Below, piece by piece: positions 15,757 through 23,496 of a stretch of 56,389 nucleotides of DNA. Location of the stretch: NCBI GenBank assembly GCA_014239855.1, contig JAAZXY010000010.1:1-56389 (forward strand). The letters run 5' to 3'. This DNA is from Acidimicrobiales bacterium. Its GTDB lineage: Bacteria; Actinomycetota; Acidimicrobiia; Acidimicrobiales; MedAcidi-G1. The first letter of the stretch is position 1; each line of letters begins with the position of its first letter. A program made the translations under genes and the position numbers. The notes beneath the pieces are model-generated. The model was not told where the DNA came from, made no database searches, and saw nothing but the letters and a program-made list of their open reading frames with translations.

Positions 15757-16209
15757 TCAGGAACGGGCCCGGATGTCGTCGAGCACCGCCTGAGCGTGTG
15801 CCTCGAGGTCCTGACCGGCCAGGTCATAGGTGGCCGCGATGGTGCCCTCGGGGTCGATCAGGTAGGTGATGCGGCGCGGATAGCCCTTCTCGGGCTGGTC
15901 GGCCTCGTAGGCCTGCCCCATCACCTTGTCGGTGTCGGCCAGCAGCCGGTAGGGAAAGCCCTGGTCGTCGGCGAAGTGCTTCTGCGCCTCGACGGTGTCG
16001 AAGCTGGCGCCCACGATGATGGCGCCGGCCTCACTGAACTCCGGGGTTCGGTCACGGAACCCCCCGCCCTGGATCGTTCAACCAGGGGTGGAGGCGACCG
16101 GGTACCACCACAGGGCCACCCAGTGGCCACGGAGGCTGTCCAGCGTGACCACCTCACCGTCCTGGTCGGGCGCCGAGAAGTCCGGCGCCTTCGTTCCCAC
16201 ATCCAACAT
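15757..16209 (-). CDS. Selenocysteine-containing peroxiredoxin (Bcp/AhpC-TSA type)
   Basis: Read with TGA at 16078-16080 as selenocysteine, this gives a 150-residue thiol/selenol peroxidase. The catalytic loop is WWYPVASTPG-Sec-TIQGGGFRDR, where the family has TPGCT..xGFRD, so Sec44 stands exactly at the peroxidatic cysteine. The frame is uninterrupted otherwise. It has the N-terminal APDFSAPDQDG and a C-terminal thioredoxin fold including TYLIDPEGTIAATYD. No cysteine occurs anywhere, so Sec44 is the only redox chalcogen and the resolving Cys is absent (Gly at +5). A SECIS-like hairpin follows the TGA. The start at 16209 has a GGAGGACG ribosome site. A truncated pseudogene is the alternative, but the hairpin and the intact downstream frame argue against it. 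Confidence 0.85.
16043..16063 (-). promoter_or_regulatory. Bacterial SECIS-like hairpin after the in-frame TGA
   Basis: On the minus strand GGGGTTC (16063-16057) pairs perfectly with GAACCCC (16049-16043) around a 7-nt loop CGTGACC. The loop begins 21 nt after the TGA and has G as its second base. Both features fit the published bacterial SECIS rules (loop 16-37 nt after UGA, a G among the first two loop bases), under which SelB inserts selenocysteine. Confidence 0.75.
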
Positions 16210-16239
16210 GTGTCGTCCTCCGCTGATCGCTACCTGATG

Positions 16240-16245
16240 ATTATG
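16240..16245 (-). promoter_or_regulatory. -10 element CATAAT for the peroxiredoxin
   Basis: CATAAT on the minus strand, 30 nt before the peroxiredoxin ATG, would give a 5' UTR of about 23 nt holding the GGAGGACG ribosome site. It suggests the peroxiredoxin (and perhaps the Mct-like gene) is transcribed separately from the upstream aldehyde dehydrogenase. No clear -35 was found. Confidence 0.4.
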
Positions 16246-16287
16246 GACGGTGGGCGGCGCCGAGCACGACACCGGTCGCCAGCCGCG

Positions 16288-17760
16288 TCAGGCCAGCCAG
16301 GAGATGGACTGCATTTCGCTGTAGGCCTCGAGTCCGGCGATGCCGCGGTCGCGGCCGATGCCCGACCGCTTGAAGCCGCCGAACGGGGCATCAGGATGGG
16401 GGACCACGCTGTTGAGTGCCACGTTCCCGGTCTGGATCTGCTGGGCGATCCGCAGGGCCCGGGCGTTGTCGCCGCTGTAGACGTAGCTGTACAGCCCGTA
16501 GTCCGAGTCGTTGGCCAGGGCCACCGCCTCGTCGTCACCGTCGTGTGCCAGGACGACGACGACCGGACCGAAGGCCTCCTCCCGCACGGCGTGCATGTCG
16601 GCCGTGCAGTCGGCCAGCAACGTGGGAGCCACGAAGTAACCGGGCAGGTCGGGTCGCTCGCCGCCGCACACCAACGTGGCGCCGGCGTCGACGCCTCCCC
16701 GGATGAAGGCTTCGACGCTGTCGCGCTGCGCTTCGCTGACCAGCGGGCCGACCAGCGTGTCGCGCTCGGTGGCGTCGCCCACCTTGAGCATCCCGGCCAC
16801 CGCTCCCAGCGTGGAGACCAGTTCGTCGACCTTGCTGCGGTGGCAGATCACCCGGGTGGGTGCCGTGCAGATCTGTCCACTGTGAAAGCCCCACACGCTG
16901 GCGATGGCTCCCACGGCCTTGCCCACGTCCGCGTCGTCGGTCATCACCATGGCGCCCTTGCCGCCCAGTTCCATGAGCACCCGGGTCATGGACGGCGCAC
17001 CGTCGGCCATGATGCGCGCCCCCACCGATGACGATCCGGTGAAGCTCACCATCTGCACGTCGGGCGACGAGATGAGGGCCGCCGGGGCCTCGGTGCCCGC
17101 CGAGGTCAGGATGTTGACCACACCCGGTGGGAAGCCCGCCTCGACCACGGCCTCACCGAGGCGCAGGACGGCCAGGGGGTCCTGGGGAGCGGGCTTGATG
17201 ATGCAGGTGTTGCCCATGGCCAGCGCCGGGGCCAGCTTGCCGGCCACGTTGACCAGCGGGAAGTTGTACGAGGTGATGCAGGCCACCACGCCGACCGGGC
17301 GCCGGTACACCGCGGCGCCCACCAGGCCGGCCGGGCCGAGGGCCGAGGCCGCCTGGGTGACCGGCATCTCGGCACGGTCGAGGTTGCGGGGAATGGCGTA
17401 CTGGCCGTAGCGGTCAGCCAGATTGGGGCCGACCTGCATGGTCTCGGCCACGTTGATGGTGGCCCCCGTCTCGGCCTGGACCAGTGCCGACCAGGTCGGG
17501 GCTTCCCGACGCAACACGTCGGCCAGACGCTGGAGCATGGCGCCCCGTTCGGCCGGCGACGTGGCCGCCCACCCGGGGAGTGCGGCCTTGGCCGCCGCGA
17601 TGGCCGCCTCGGCATCGGCCACCGTGGCGTCGGGAGCGTGACCCACCACGTTGGTGGTGTTGGGGTCGATGATCTCGTAGGTGGACGCGGTGGCCGTCCA
17701 CTCGCCGCCGATGAGGAGGCGCCACTGTTCCTGGGGGTCGATGGTCCTGACGTCACCCAT
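16288..17760 (-). CDS. NAD(P)-dependent aldehyde dehydrogenase
   Basis: A 490-residue ALDH-superfamily enzyme oxidising an aldehyde to a carboxylate. The catalytic Glu lies in LMELGGKGAMV and the nucleophilic Cys in HSGQICTAPTRV. The cofactor loop FTGSSSVGARI and C-terminal PFGGFKRSGIGR are standard. It resembles the benzaldehyde/vanillin and betaine-aldehyde-like group, but no substrate can be named. The ATG at 17760 follows GGGAGGCC, and an upstream in-frame ATG at 17853 is ignored because it adds residues outside the fold. It is divergent from the amidohydrolase, with three inverted repeats between them. Confidence 0.93.
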   Translation of the reverse strand: MGDVRTIDPQEQWRLLIGGEWTATASTYEIIDPNTTNVVGHAPDATVADAEAAIAAAKAALPGWAATSPAERGAMLQRLADVLRREAPTWSALVQAETGATINVAETMQVGPNLADRYGQYAIPRNLDRAEMPVTQAASALGPAGLVGAAVYRRPVGVVACITSYNFPLVNVAGKLAPALAMGNTCIIKPAPQDPLAVLRLGEAVVEAGFPPGVVNILTSAGTEAPAALISSPDVQMVSFTGSSSVGARIMADGAPSMTRVLMELGGKGAMVMTDDADVGKAVGAIASVWGFHSGQICTAPTRVICHRSKVDELVSTLGAVAGMLKVGDATERDTLVGPLVSEAQRDSVEAFIRGGVDAGATLVCGGERPDLPGYFVAPTLLADCTADMHAVREEAFGPVVVVLAHDGDDEAVALANDSDYGLYSYVYSGDNARALRIAQQIQTGNVALNSVVPHPDAPFGGFKRSGIGRDRGIAGLEAYSEMQSISWLA

Positions 17761-17777
17761 GGGTGCTGGCCTCCCGA

Positions 17778-17791
17778 AATCGGTTCCGATT
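17778..17791. promoter_or_regulatory. Inverted repeat AATCGG-tt-CCGATT
   Basis: A perfect 6-bp palindrome with a 2-nt centre, 18 bp upstream of the aldehyde dehydrogenase start. Candidate operator. Confidence 0.45.
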
Positions 17792-17795
17792 GATT

Positions 17796-17810
17796 CTGAC
17801 GGTCCGTCAG
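17796..17810. promoter_or_regulatory. Inverted repeat CTGACGG-t-CCGTCAG
   Basis: A perfect 7-bp palindrome around one base. Its form is typical of TetR-family operators. It lies between the divergent aldehyde dehydrogenase and amidohydrolase genes. Confidence 0.5.
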
Positions 17811-17839
17811 GTCGTCTGGCCATCGTACCGATGGGCCCC

Positions 17840-17871
17840 GTGAGGTCCCTCACCGGCCTGCTGACTACGGT
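17840..17871 (+). promoter_or_regulatory. Inverted repeat and -10 element for the amidohydrolase gene
   Basis: GTGAGG-tc-CCTCAC (17840-17853) precedes a TACGGT hexamer (17866-17871) that lies 8 nt before the ATG at 17880. The repeat covers the region where a -35 or an activator site would be expected. The transcript is expected to be leaderless. Confidence 0.4.
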
Positions 17872-17879
17872 CCCGGACC

Positions 17880-19604
17880 ATGTACGACATGCTGATCCAT
17901 GGTGGCTGGGTGGTCGACGGAACAGGCGGCGAACGCCGACTGGCCGACGTGGCCATCACCGACGGCCGCATCACGGCCATCGGCCCCGACCTCGGGGGTG
18001 CAGCGCCCGCCGACGGGGCCCACACCGTGCTCGATGCCACCGGCCGGGTCGTCTGCCCGGGCTTCATCGACGTCCACACCCACTACGACGCCCAGGTGTT
18101 CTGGGACGGCACGCTCAGCCCGTCGCCCCTGCACGGGGTCACCACGGTCATCGCCGGCAACTGCGGCTTCACCATCGCCCCGCTGTCCGACGATCCGGCC
18201 GACGGCGAGTACCTCATGCGGATGCTGTCGCGCGTCGAGGGCATGCCCCTGGAATCGCTCCGCGAAGGCGTGCCGTGGAACTGGCGGACCACCGCCGAGT
18301 ACCTCGACGCCGTCGACCCGCTGCTGGCCATCAACGCCGGCTTCAAGGTCGGCCACTCGGCCATCCGACGGGTGGTCATGGGTGACGAGGCCACGGAACG
18401 CGAAGCCACCGACGACGAGTTGGCCGCCATGACCACCCTGCTCAGCGACGGGCTGTCGGCCGGCGCCATGGGCTTCTCGTCCACCTGGTCGATCACCCAC
18501 AACGACGCCGAGGGTCGGCCCGTCCCCAGTCGCCACGCCTCCCGGGACGAGGTGCTGGCCCTCTGTTCGGTTCTCGTCGACCACCCGGGCACCAGCCTCG
18601 AGATGCTGGCCGCCGCCGGCGGGCCCACCGACGAGGAGTCCCGGGCCCTGCTCTGCGACATGTCGCTGGCCGCCGGCGGTCGCCAGGTCAACTGGAACGT
18701 CATGCAGGTCACGGCCGGAAACGTCGACGAGTGCTTCGAAAAGCTCGAGGCCTCCACCTACGCCGCCGAGCGGGGCGGCCGGGTGGTGGCCCTCACCGTT
18801 CCCATGGTCATCGCGGCCCGCCTCTCGATGGCCAGCGGGTTCGTGCTGGACGCCATCCCCGGATGGGCCGAGGTCATGTTCCTCCCCCACGAGGACAAGA
18901 AGCAGGTGCTGGCCGACCCGGCCGAACGTCGACGCCTCGACGACCTGGCCCAGAGCGACCATCCGTTCCGGCGTCTGGCCAACTGGGGCACCATGACCAT
19001 CTTCGACACCGTGGCGCCTGCCAACGAGGGTTGCGACGGTCGCACGGTGGCCGAAATCGCCGCGGAGCGAGGCTGCAGCGAGTTCGACGCCCTCCTCGAC
19101 GTGTGCCTGGCCGATGACCTCCTCACCTCGTTCGGCCGGGCCGACGTCCCGTCGACGGTTGCCGACTGGCAGGCCCGGGTCGACGTCTGGCGTGACGGTC
19201 GGGCGGTCATCGGTGCGTCGGACGCCGGGGCACACCTCGACCTGCTGGCCACCTTCAACTACCCGACGCGGGTTCTGGCCGAGCCGGTACGCCAGCACGG
19301 GCTCCTCTCCCTGGAGGAGGCGATCCACCGGATGACCGCCGTGCAGGCCGACCTGTACGGGCTGGTCGGCCGGGGCCGTCTCGTGGAGGGCGCCCACGCC
19401 GACGTGATCCTGATCGACGAGTCCACCGTGGACTCCGACCCCATTGCCATGCGGCCCGATCTGCCCGGCGGGGCAGCCCGCCTCTACGCGGGCGCCACCG
19501 GCATCGACGACGTCCTGGTGGCCGGGGTCCCCGTGGTGGCCGGCGGGGAGTTCACCGAGCACCGACCCGGGCGGGTGCTGCGAAGCGGCACCGACAGCCG
19601 CTGA
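17880..19604 (+). CDS. D-aminoacylase-like amidohydrolase
   Basis: A 574-residue member of the amidohydrolase-3/N-acyl-D-amino-acid deacylase group. The metal-binding DVHTHYD follows the N-terminal beta-sandwich strand (VVCPGFI). GNCGFTIAP, the KVGHSAIRR stretch and the C-terminal GASDAGAHLD with metal-binding Asp are all family features. Zinc hydrolysis of N-acyl-D-amino acids or a related cyclic amide is expected, but the true substrate is unknown. It is followed after 10 bp by the O-methyltransferase, probably in one transcript. Confidence 0.88.
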   Translation: MYDMLIHGGWVVDGTGGERRLADVAITDGRITAIGPDLGGAAPADGAHTVLDATGRVVCPGFIDVHTHYDAQVFWDGTLSPSPLHGVTTVIAGNCGFTIAPLSDDPADGEYLMRMLSRVEGMPLESLREGVPWNWRTTAEYLDAVDPLLAINAGFKVGHSAIRRVVMGDEATEREATDDELAAMTTLLSDGLSAGAMGFSSTWSITHNDAEGRPVPSRHASRDEVLALCSVLVDHPGTSLEMLAAAGGPTDEESRALLCDMSLAAGGRQVNWNVMQVTAGNVDECFEKLEASTYAAERGGRVVALTVPMVIAARLSMASGFVLDAIPGWAEVMFLPHEDKKQVLADPAERRRLDDLAQSDHPFRRLANWGTMTIFDTVAPANEGCDGRTVAEIAAERGCSEFDALLDVCLADDLLTSFGRADVPSTVADWQARVDVWRDGRAVIGASDAGAHLDLLATFNYPTRVLAEPVRQHGLLSLEEAIHRMTAVQADLYGLVGRGRLVEGAHADVILIDESTVDSDPIAMRPDLPGGAARLYAGATGIDDVLVAGVPVVAGGEFTEHRPGRVLRSGTDSR

Positions 19605-19614
19605 GGAGACCCCC

Positions 19615-20271
19615 GTGGCCGACCATCGCTCCTTCTTCCTGGATGACGACCTCCACGACTACGTGATCGCCCACACCACCCCGGCCGATCCGGTCCGCCG
19701 GTCGCTCACCGAGGCCACCGCGGCGCTCGGTCGGTGGGCCGGCATGCAGGTGGCCGACGATCAGGCCGCCCTGCTCTCCACGCTGGTGGCGGCCGTCCGC
19801 CCCACCCTGGCCGTCGAGATCGGCACCTTCACCGGTTCGTCGTCGTTGGCCATCGCCCGGGCGTTGCCTTCCGGTTCCCGCCTCCTGTGCTGCGACGTGT
19901 CCGAGGAGTGGACGGCCATTGCCCGCCACCACTGGGAGGCGGCCGGCGTCGACGACCGGATCGACCTGGTGATCGCCCCGGCGCTCGAGACCCTGCAGGG
20001 GTTGGGCGACGCGGTGGTCGACTTCGCCTTCATCGACGCCGACAAGACGGGCTACCTCGCCTACTACGAGGAACTGGTCCCCCGCCTGTCGCCCCATGGC
20101 CTGCTGGCCATCGACAATGTCCTGTGGAGCGGCCGGGTACTCGACGAGACGGCGCAGGACGACGACACGGTGGCGCTACGGGCCCTCAACGACCGGATCG
20201 TGGCCGATAACCGGGTCGAGGTGGTGATGCTGTCGGTGGGCGACGGGCTGACCCTCGTCCGGAGGACCTGA
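19615..20271 (+). CDS. SAM-dependent O-methyltransferase (family 3)
   Basis: A 218-residue class I methyltransferase of the caffeoyl-CoA/catechol O-methyltransferase type. VEIGTFTGSSSLAIA is the SAM-binding motif I. FIDADKTGYLAYYEE contains the metal-binding aspartates and the lysine typical of the Mg-dependent family, and AIDNVLWSGRV follows. The acceptor is probably a vicinal hydroxyl on an aromatic or similar small molecule. The GTG at 19615 was chosen for its GAGGAGA ribosome site. The upstream in-frame ATG at 19444 lies inside the previous gene. Confidence 0.9.
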   Translation: MADHRSFFLDDDLHDYVIAHTTPADPVRRSLTEATAALGRWAGMQVADDQAALLSTLVAAVRPTLAVEIGTFTGSSSLAIARALPSGSRLLCCDVSEEWTAIARHHWEAAGVDDRIDLVIAPALETLQGLGDAVVDFAFIDADKTGYLAYYEELVPRLSPHGLLAIDNVLWSGRVLDETAQDDDTVALRALNDRIVADNRVEVVMLSVGDGLTLVRRT

Positions 20272-20312
20272 GTCACACCTCTCCGGCTGGGATCCGGACA
20301 CCGTCCCACCGG

Positions 20313-20337
20313 TAGAATCGGTTACCGGCCGGTAACC
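20313..20337 (+). promoter_or_regulatory. Promoter and 18-bp palindromic operator of the thiolase gene
   Basis: TAGAAT (20313-20318) is immediately followed by the perfect palindrome GGTTACCGGCCGGTAACC (20320-20337), which covers the expected transcription start. This is a classic repressor layout, for example of the TetR type common for fatty-acid genes. A T-rich stretch follows the palindrome, so it could alternatively act as a terminator for the O-methyltransferase gene. Confidence 0.55.
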
Positions 20338-20403
20338 CGCCGGTCTTTCTTGTCAACGTTCGATTCCATCGATCCCCTTCCCACTGAGCAGGAGCCCAAT
20401 CCC

Positions 20404-21606
20404 ATGGCTGAAGCCGTCATCGTCGCCACCAGTCGCACCGCCATCGGGCGGGCCGGAAAGGGCGGCCTCGTCGAGGCCCGTCCCGACGACCTGTCCGCCT
20501 TCATCATCGACGACGTGCTGTCCAAGGTGCCCGACCTGCCCCGTGACCAGATCGAGGACGTCATGTGGGGTACCGCCCAGCCGGGTGGCGAGCAGGGCTA
20601 CAACCTGGGCCGCGTGGCCAGCCTGCTGGCCGGCCTCGACGCACCGGGCACCACCGTGAACCGGTACTGCTCGTCGTCGCTGCAGACCATCCGCATGGCC
20701 GCCCACGCCATCCGGGCCGGCGAGGGCGACGCCTTCGTCTCCGGTGGCGTGGAATGCGTGAGCCGCTTCCAGTTCGGCGCCGCGGACACCGGCTCCCACA
20801 ACGCCCGCTTCGCCGACGCCGAGGCCCGCACCGCGGGACGCACCGGTGAGGGCACGGGTGCATGGGCCGACCCCGAGGGTCTGCCCGACATCTACATCGC
20901 CATGGGCCAGACGGCCGAGAACGTGGCCGAGCACAAGGGCGTGTCCCGTCAGGCCCAGGACGAGTGGGGCGTGCGTTCCCAGAACCGTGCCGAGGCCGCC
21001 CAGGCCCGCGGCTTCTTCGAGCGCGAGATCACCCCCTACACCCTGCCCGACGGCTCGGTGTTCAGCTCCGACGACGGCATCCGGGCCGGCACCACCTACG
21101 AGAAGGTGTCCCAGCTCTCACCGGTGTTCCGTCCGGACGGCACCGTCACGGCCGGCAACGCCTGCCCGCTCAACGACGGCGCCGCCGCGGTGGTCGTCAT
21201 GAGCGACACCCGGGCCGCCGAGTTGGGCATCAAGCCCCTGGCCCGCATCATCTCGTCGGGCGTCTCGGCGCTCAGCCCCGAGATCATGGGCCTCGGTCCC
21301 ATCGAGGCCATCCGTCAGGCCCTCGGTCGGGCCGGCATGACCGCGGCGGACATCGACCTGTTCGAGATCAACGAGGCCTTCGCCGCCCAGGTGCTGCCGT
21401 CGGCCGACGAGGTCGGCATCGACCTGGACAAGTTGAACGTGAACGGCGGGGCCATCGCCCTGGGCCACCCGTTCGGCATGACCGGTGCCCGCATCATGAC
21501 CACGCTGCTCAACGGCCTCGAGGACTCCGACAAGGAGTTCGGCGTCGAGTCCATGTGCGTGGGCGGCGGCCAGGGCATGGCCATGGTGGTCCAACGCCTG
21601 AACTGA
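20404..21606 (+). CDS. Thiolase (acetyl-CoA C-acyltransferase)
   Basis: A 400-residue thiolase. It has the acyl-accepting Cys in NRYCSSSLQTI, the NEAFAAQ loop, the catalytic His in GGAIALGHPFGMTGAR and the C-terminal Cys in SMCVGGGQGMA. It cleaves 3-ketoacyl-CoA to acetyl-CoA in beta-oxidation or runs in reverse; chain length is not predictable. The ATG at 20404 follows an AGCAGGAG ribosome site, and an upstream in-frame TTG at 20350 was rejected. An operator-like palindrome controls the promoter. The last codons and stop are duplicated 48 bp downstream. Confidence 0.94.
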   Translation: MAEAVIVATSRTAIGRAGKGGLVEARPDDLSAFIIDDVLSKVPDLPRDQIEDVMWGTAQPGGEQGYNLGRVASLLAGLDAPGTTVNRYCSSSLQTIRMAAHAIRAGEGDAFVSGGVECVSRFQFGAADTGSHNARFADAEARTAGRTGEGTGAWADPEGLPDIYIAMGQTAENVAEHKGVSRQAQDEWGVRSQNRAEAAQARGFFEREITPYTLPDGSVFSSDDGIRAGTTYEKVSQLSPVFRPDGTVTAGNACPLNDGAAAVVVMSDTRAAELGIKPLARIISSGVSALSPEIMGLGPIEAIRQALGRAGMTAADIDLFEINEAFAAQVLPSADEVGIDLDKLNVNGGAIALGHPFGMTGARIMTTLLNGLEDSDKEFGVESMCVGGGQGMAMVVQRLN

Positions 21607-21656
21607 GCGGCGGCTGAACCGGTCCGGAAACGGGTGGTCCAGCGCCTGAACTGAGC
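21585..21656 (+). repeat. In-frame duplication of the thiolase 3' end and stop
   Basis: The 24 bp at 21585-21608, which encode the final VVQRLN plus TGA, are repeated at 21633-21656 with one mismatch. The period of 48 bp keeps the copy in frame. Readthrough of the first stop would add 15 residues ending in the same VVQRLN and a second TGA. Confidence 0.9.
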
Positions 21657-21692
21657 CACGGGTTCGCCGATCCGCGAGGAGCGAGCCGGGAA

Positions 21693-22499
21693 TCAGATGA
21701 CGAAGGGCTCGACCCGGTTGCGTAGGCACCGGGCCAGGTTCAGCGCCGCCATGGCGGACGTCTTCGGGTTGTCGGGAAGCGGCTGGTTGTCGATCGTGAC
21801 GGCCAGCCGACCGAAGTCGCCGGTGGCGGAGATCTCGTGTCGATTGCCGGTCGCCGCGGGATCGGCGACCAGCGTGACCTTCGTCCGTTCGGGGCCGATC
21901 CCTGCCAGGGCGGTCGTCATGGCCACGTTGGCGTTCAGTGGGAAGCTCGACGCCGCCTCGGATGCCGTGCCGCGGAATATCTCCACCGGCTCGTCGAGGG
22001 ACCCGAGGTCGTGCCCCTCCTCGGCCGGCGTTCCGAGCCATGCCCCGGGTGGCTTCACGATCCGATGCTCGACGTCGTCGATGCCCATTGCCCTCGCGGC
22101 CGACAGGGCGTCCACCCCACCGAGTGCCCCCGGCTGGACCACCACCCGGGCCCCGTTCTCGACGGCGAGGCCCTCCAGCTCGGCCCGCAACGCCTCATCG
22201 GCCAACGCCGAGGTGGAGGACACGACCAGGTCGGCACCCGAGCCCAGCGCGGCCCTTCCCCACGGTCCCACGGCATCGCGGCCCGCGGCCTCGACCACCA
22301 CGTCGGACTGCAGTTCGGCGAGGTCGTCGGGATCGATGAGCAGACGGGCCCCGGCGGGCAGATCGGGAGGGGCCGGCGTCCCGCGCCTCTCGGCGACCGC
22401 CACCACCCGGATCGGGGCATCGCCCAACAGTCCGACGGTGGCCCGGGCGATCGACCCCCACCCCACGAAGACGACCCTGAGCGGTTCCACGCCGGTCAT
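21693..22499 (-). CDS. nadX: Aspartate dehydrogenase-like protein
   Basis: A 268-residue protein of the NadX/DUF108 family. It has an N-terminal Rossmann loop (VGWGSIARATVGLL) and the family signatures ALGGVDALSAAR, FPLNANVAMTTALAGIG and PDNPKTSAMAALNLARCL. Known members oxidise L-aspartate to iminoaspartate, the precursor of quinolinate in NAD synthesis, or run in reverse. It is the last gene of the kynurenine operon, 11 bp after the DapA-like gene. Either it feeds NAD synthesis alongside 3-hydroxyanthranilate-derived quinolinate, or it acts on a related amino acid from tryptophan breakdown. The start at 22499 begins the Rossmann fold; the longer frame upstream overlaps the neighbour. Confidence 0.82.
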   Translation of the reverse strand: MTGVEPLRVVFVGWGSIARATVGLLGDAPIRVVAVAERRGTPAPPDLPAGARLLIDPDDLAELQSDVVVEAAGRDAVGPWGRAALGSGADLVVSSTSALADEALRAELEGLAVENGARVVVQPGALGGVDALSAARAMGIDDVEHRIVKPPGAWLGTPAEEGHDLGSLDEPVEIFRGTASEAASSFPLNANVAMTTALAGIGPERTKVTLVADPAATGNRHEISATGDFGRLAVTIDNQPLPDNPKTSAMAALNLARCLRNRVEPFVI

Positions 22500-22510
22500 T
22501 GTCGAACCCT

Positions 22511-23464
22511 TCAGGATTCGAGCCCGCACTGCTCGAAGGCCTCGCGGGTGGCCCGCTTCTCGGCTTCGGTCAACTCGAGCAGCGGTCCCCGGACCCGTCC
22601 ACCGACCTGGCCCAGCAGTTCCTGCCAGTACTTCTGGTGGGCGTGGGGCTTCTCCGCCGGGCGGGTGCCCTTCAGGGCGGCCCGCACCGGTTCGAGGCTG
22701 GCGCTGATCGACCGTGCGTCGTCGACCCGCCCCTCGAAGGCGGCCCGGGTGTAGTCGTGCATCCTCCGGTCGGTCGCCGTCTGAAGAAGGAACGGGGGTG
22801 ACGAACACAGGTACAACCGCCAGTCCAGTTCCAGGATGTTGTCCAGCCACTCGTCCTCGGACGCCGTGCTGACCTGGATGCGATCCGACGCCAGGGCCGT
22901 GAGCTCCGAGTACATCGACCTCGGGACGCTGTACTTGATGGCCACCACGGTCTCGATGTCGGCCAGGCGGTTGCACAGTTCCGGCGACATCAGGTAGCCG
23001 CTGTCGGGATGGCTCCACAGGGCGATGCCGATGTCGACCTGGGCGGCGATCTCCCGGTAATAGCCCAGCAACGTCTCGTCGCGGGCCGAGTGAAAATGGA
23101 GCGCCGGCGCGTGGACGACGATGTAATCGGCCCCCACGAGCTCGGCGTGACGGGCCAGGTCGATGACCACGTCCATGTTCTGGTCCGAACACGACATGAT
23201 CGTGTGGCCCCGGCCGCTGGTGGCCTCGACGGCCAGCTCGAACGACCGCTTGCGTTCCTCCACCGACATCGAGAAGAACTCGCCCTGCTTGCCGGTCACG
23301 AACAGGCCTTCGATGCCGAGGTCCTCGGTCCAGTGCCGGACGTTCTCCCGGAAACCGTCCTCGTCGATCCGCAGTTCCTCGGTGAACGGCATGAGGGCCG
23401 CGGCCCAGATGCCCTTCATGTTCGCCCGGGCGTACGCCTTGGCGTCACCTCTCGAGTAGTCCAT
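22511..23464 (-). CDS. Dihydrodipicolinate synthase-family aldolase/lyase
   Basis: A 317-residue TIM-barrel protein of the DapA/NanA family. Lys177 in ETVVAIKYS is the expected Schiff-base lysine. The substrate loop is VTGKQGEF instead of the usual GTTGE, and the tyrosine-bearing segments of true DapA are changed (VVHAPALHF and ALWSHPDSG). It is therefore probably not a lysine-biosynthetic DapA but a pyruvate-type aldolase, hydro-lyase or decarboxylase on another 2-oxo acid. Its place between an aldehyde dehydrogenase and an aspartate-dehydrogenase-like gene at the end of a kynurenine operon suggests a step after ring cleavage of 3-hydroxyanthranilate. Confidence 0.85.
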   Translation of the reverse strand: MDYSRGDAKAYARANMKGIWAAALMPFTEELRIDEDGFRENVRHWTEDLGIEGLFVTGKQGEFFSMSVEERKRSFELAVEATSGRGHTIMSCSDQNMDVVIDLARHAELVGADYIVVHAPALHFHSARDETLLGYYREIAAQVDIGIALWSHPDSGYLMSPELCNRLADIETVVAIKYSVPRSMYSELTALASDRIQVSTASEDEWLDNILELDWRLYLCSSPPFLLQTATDRRMHDYTRAAFEGRVDDARSISASLEPVRAALKGTRPAEKPHAHQKYWQELLGQVGGRVRGPLLELTEAEKRATREAFEQCGLES

Positions 23465-23496
23465 GTGGCGTGCTCCCGTCCCGGTGTGGCGCCGGC

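Noticed and set aside
16078-16080. TGA in the peroxiredoxin read as a plain nonsense mutation splitting a pseudogene
   Set aside because: The frame is intact on both sides, the TGA is exactly at the catalytic Cys, no other damage is seen and a SECIS-like hairpin follows at the right distance.
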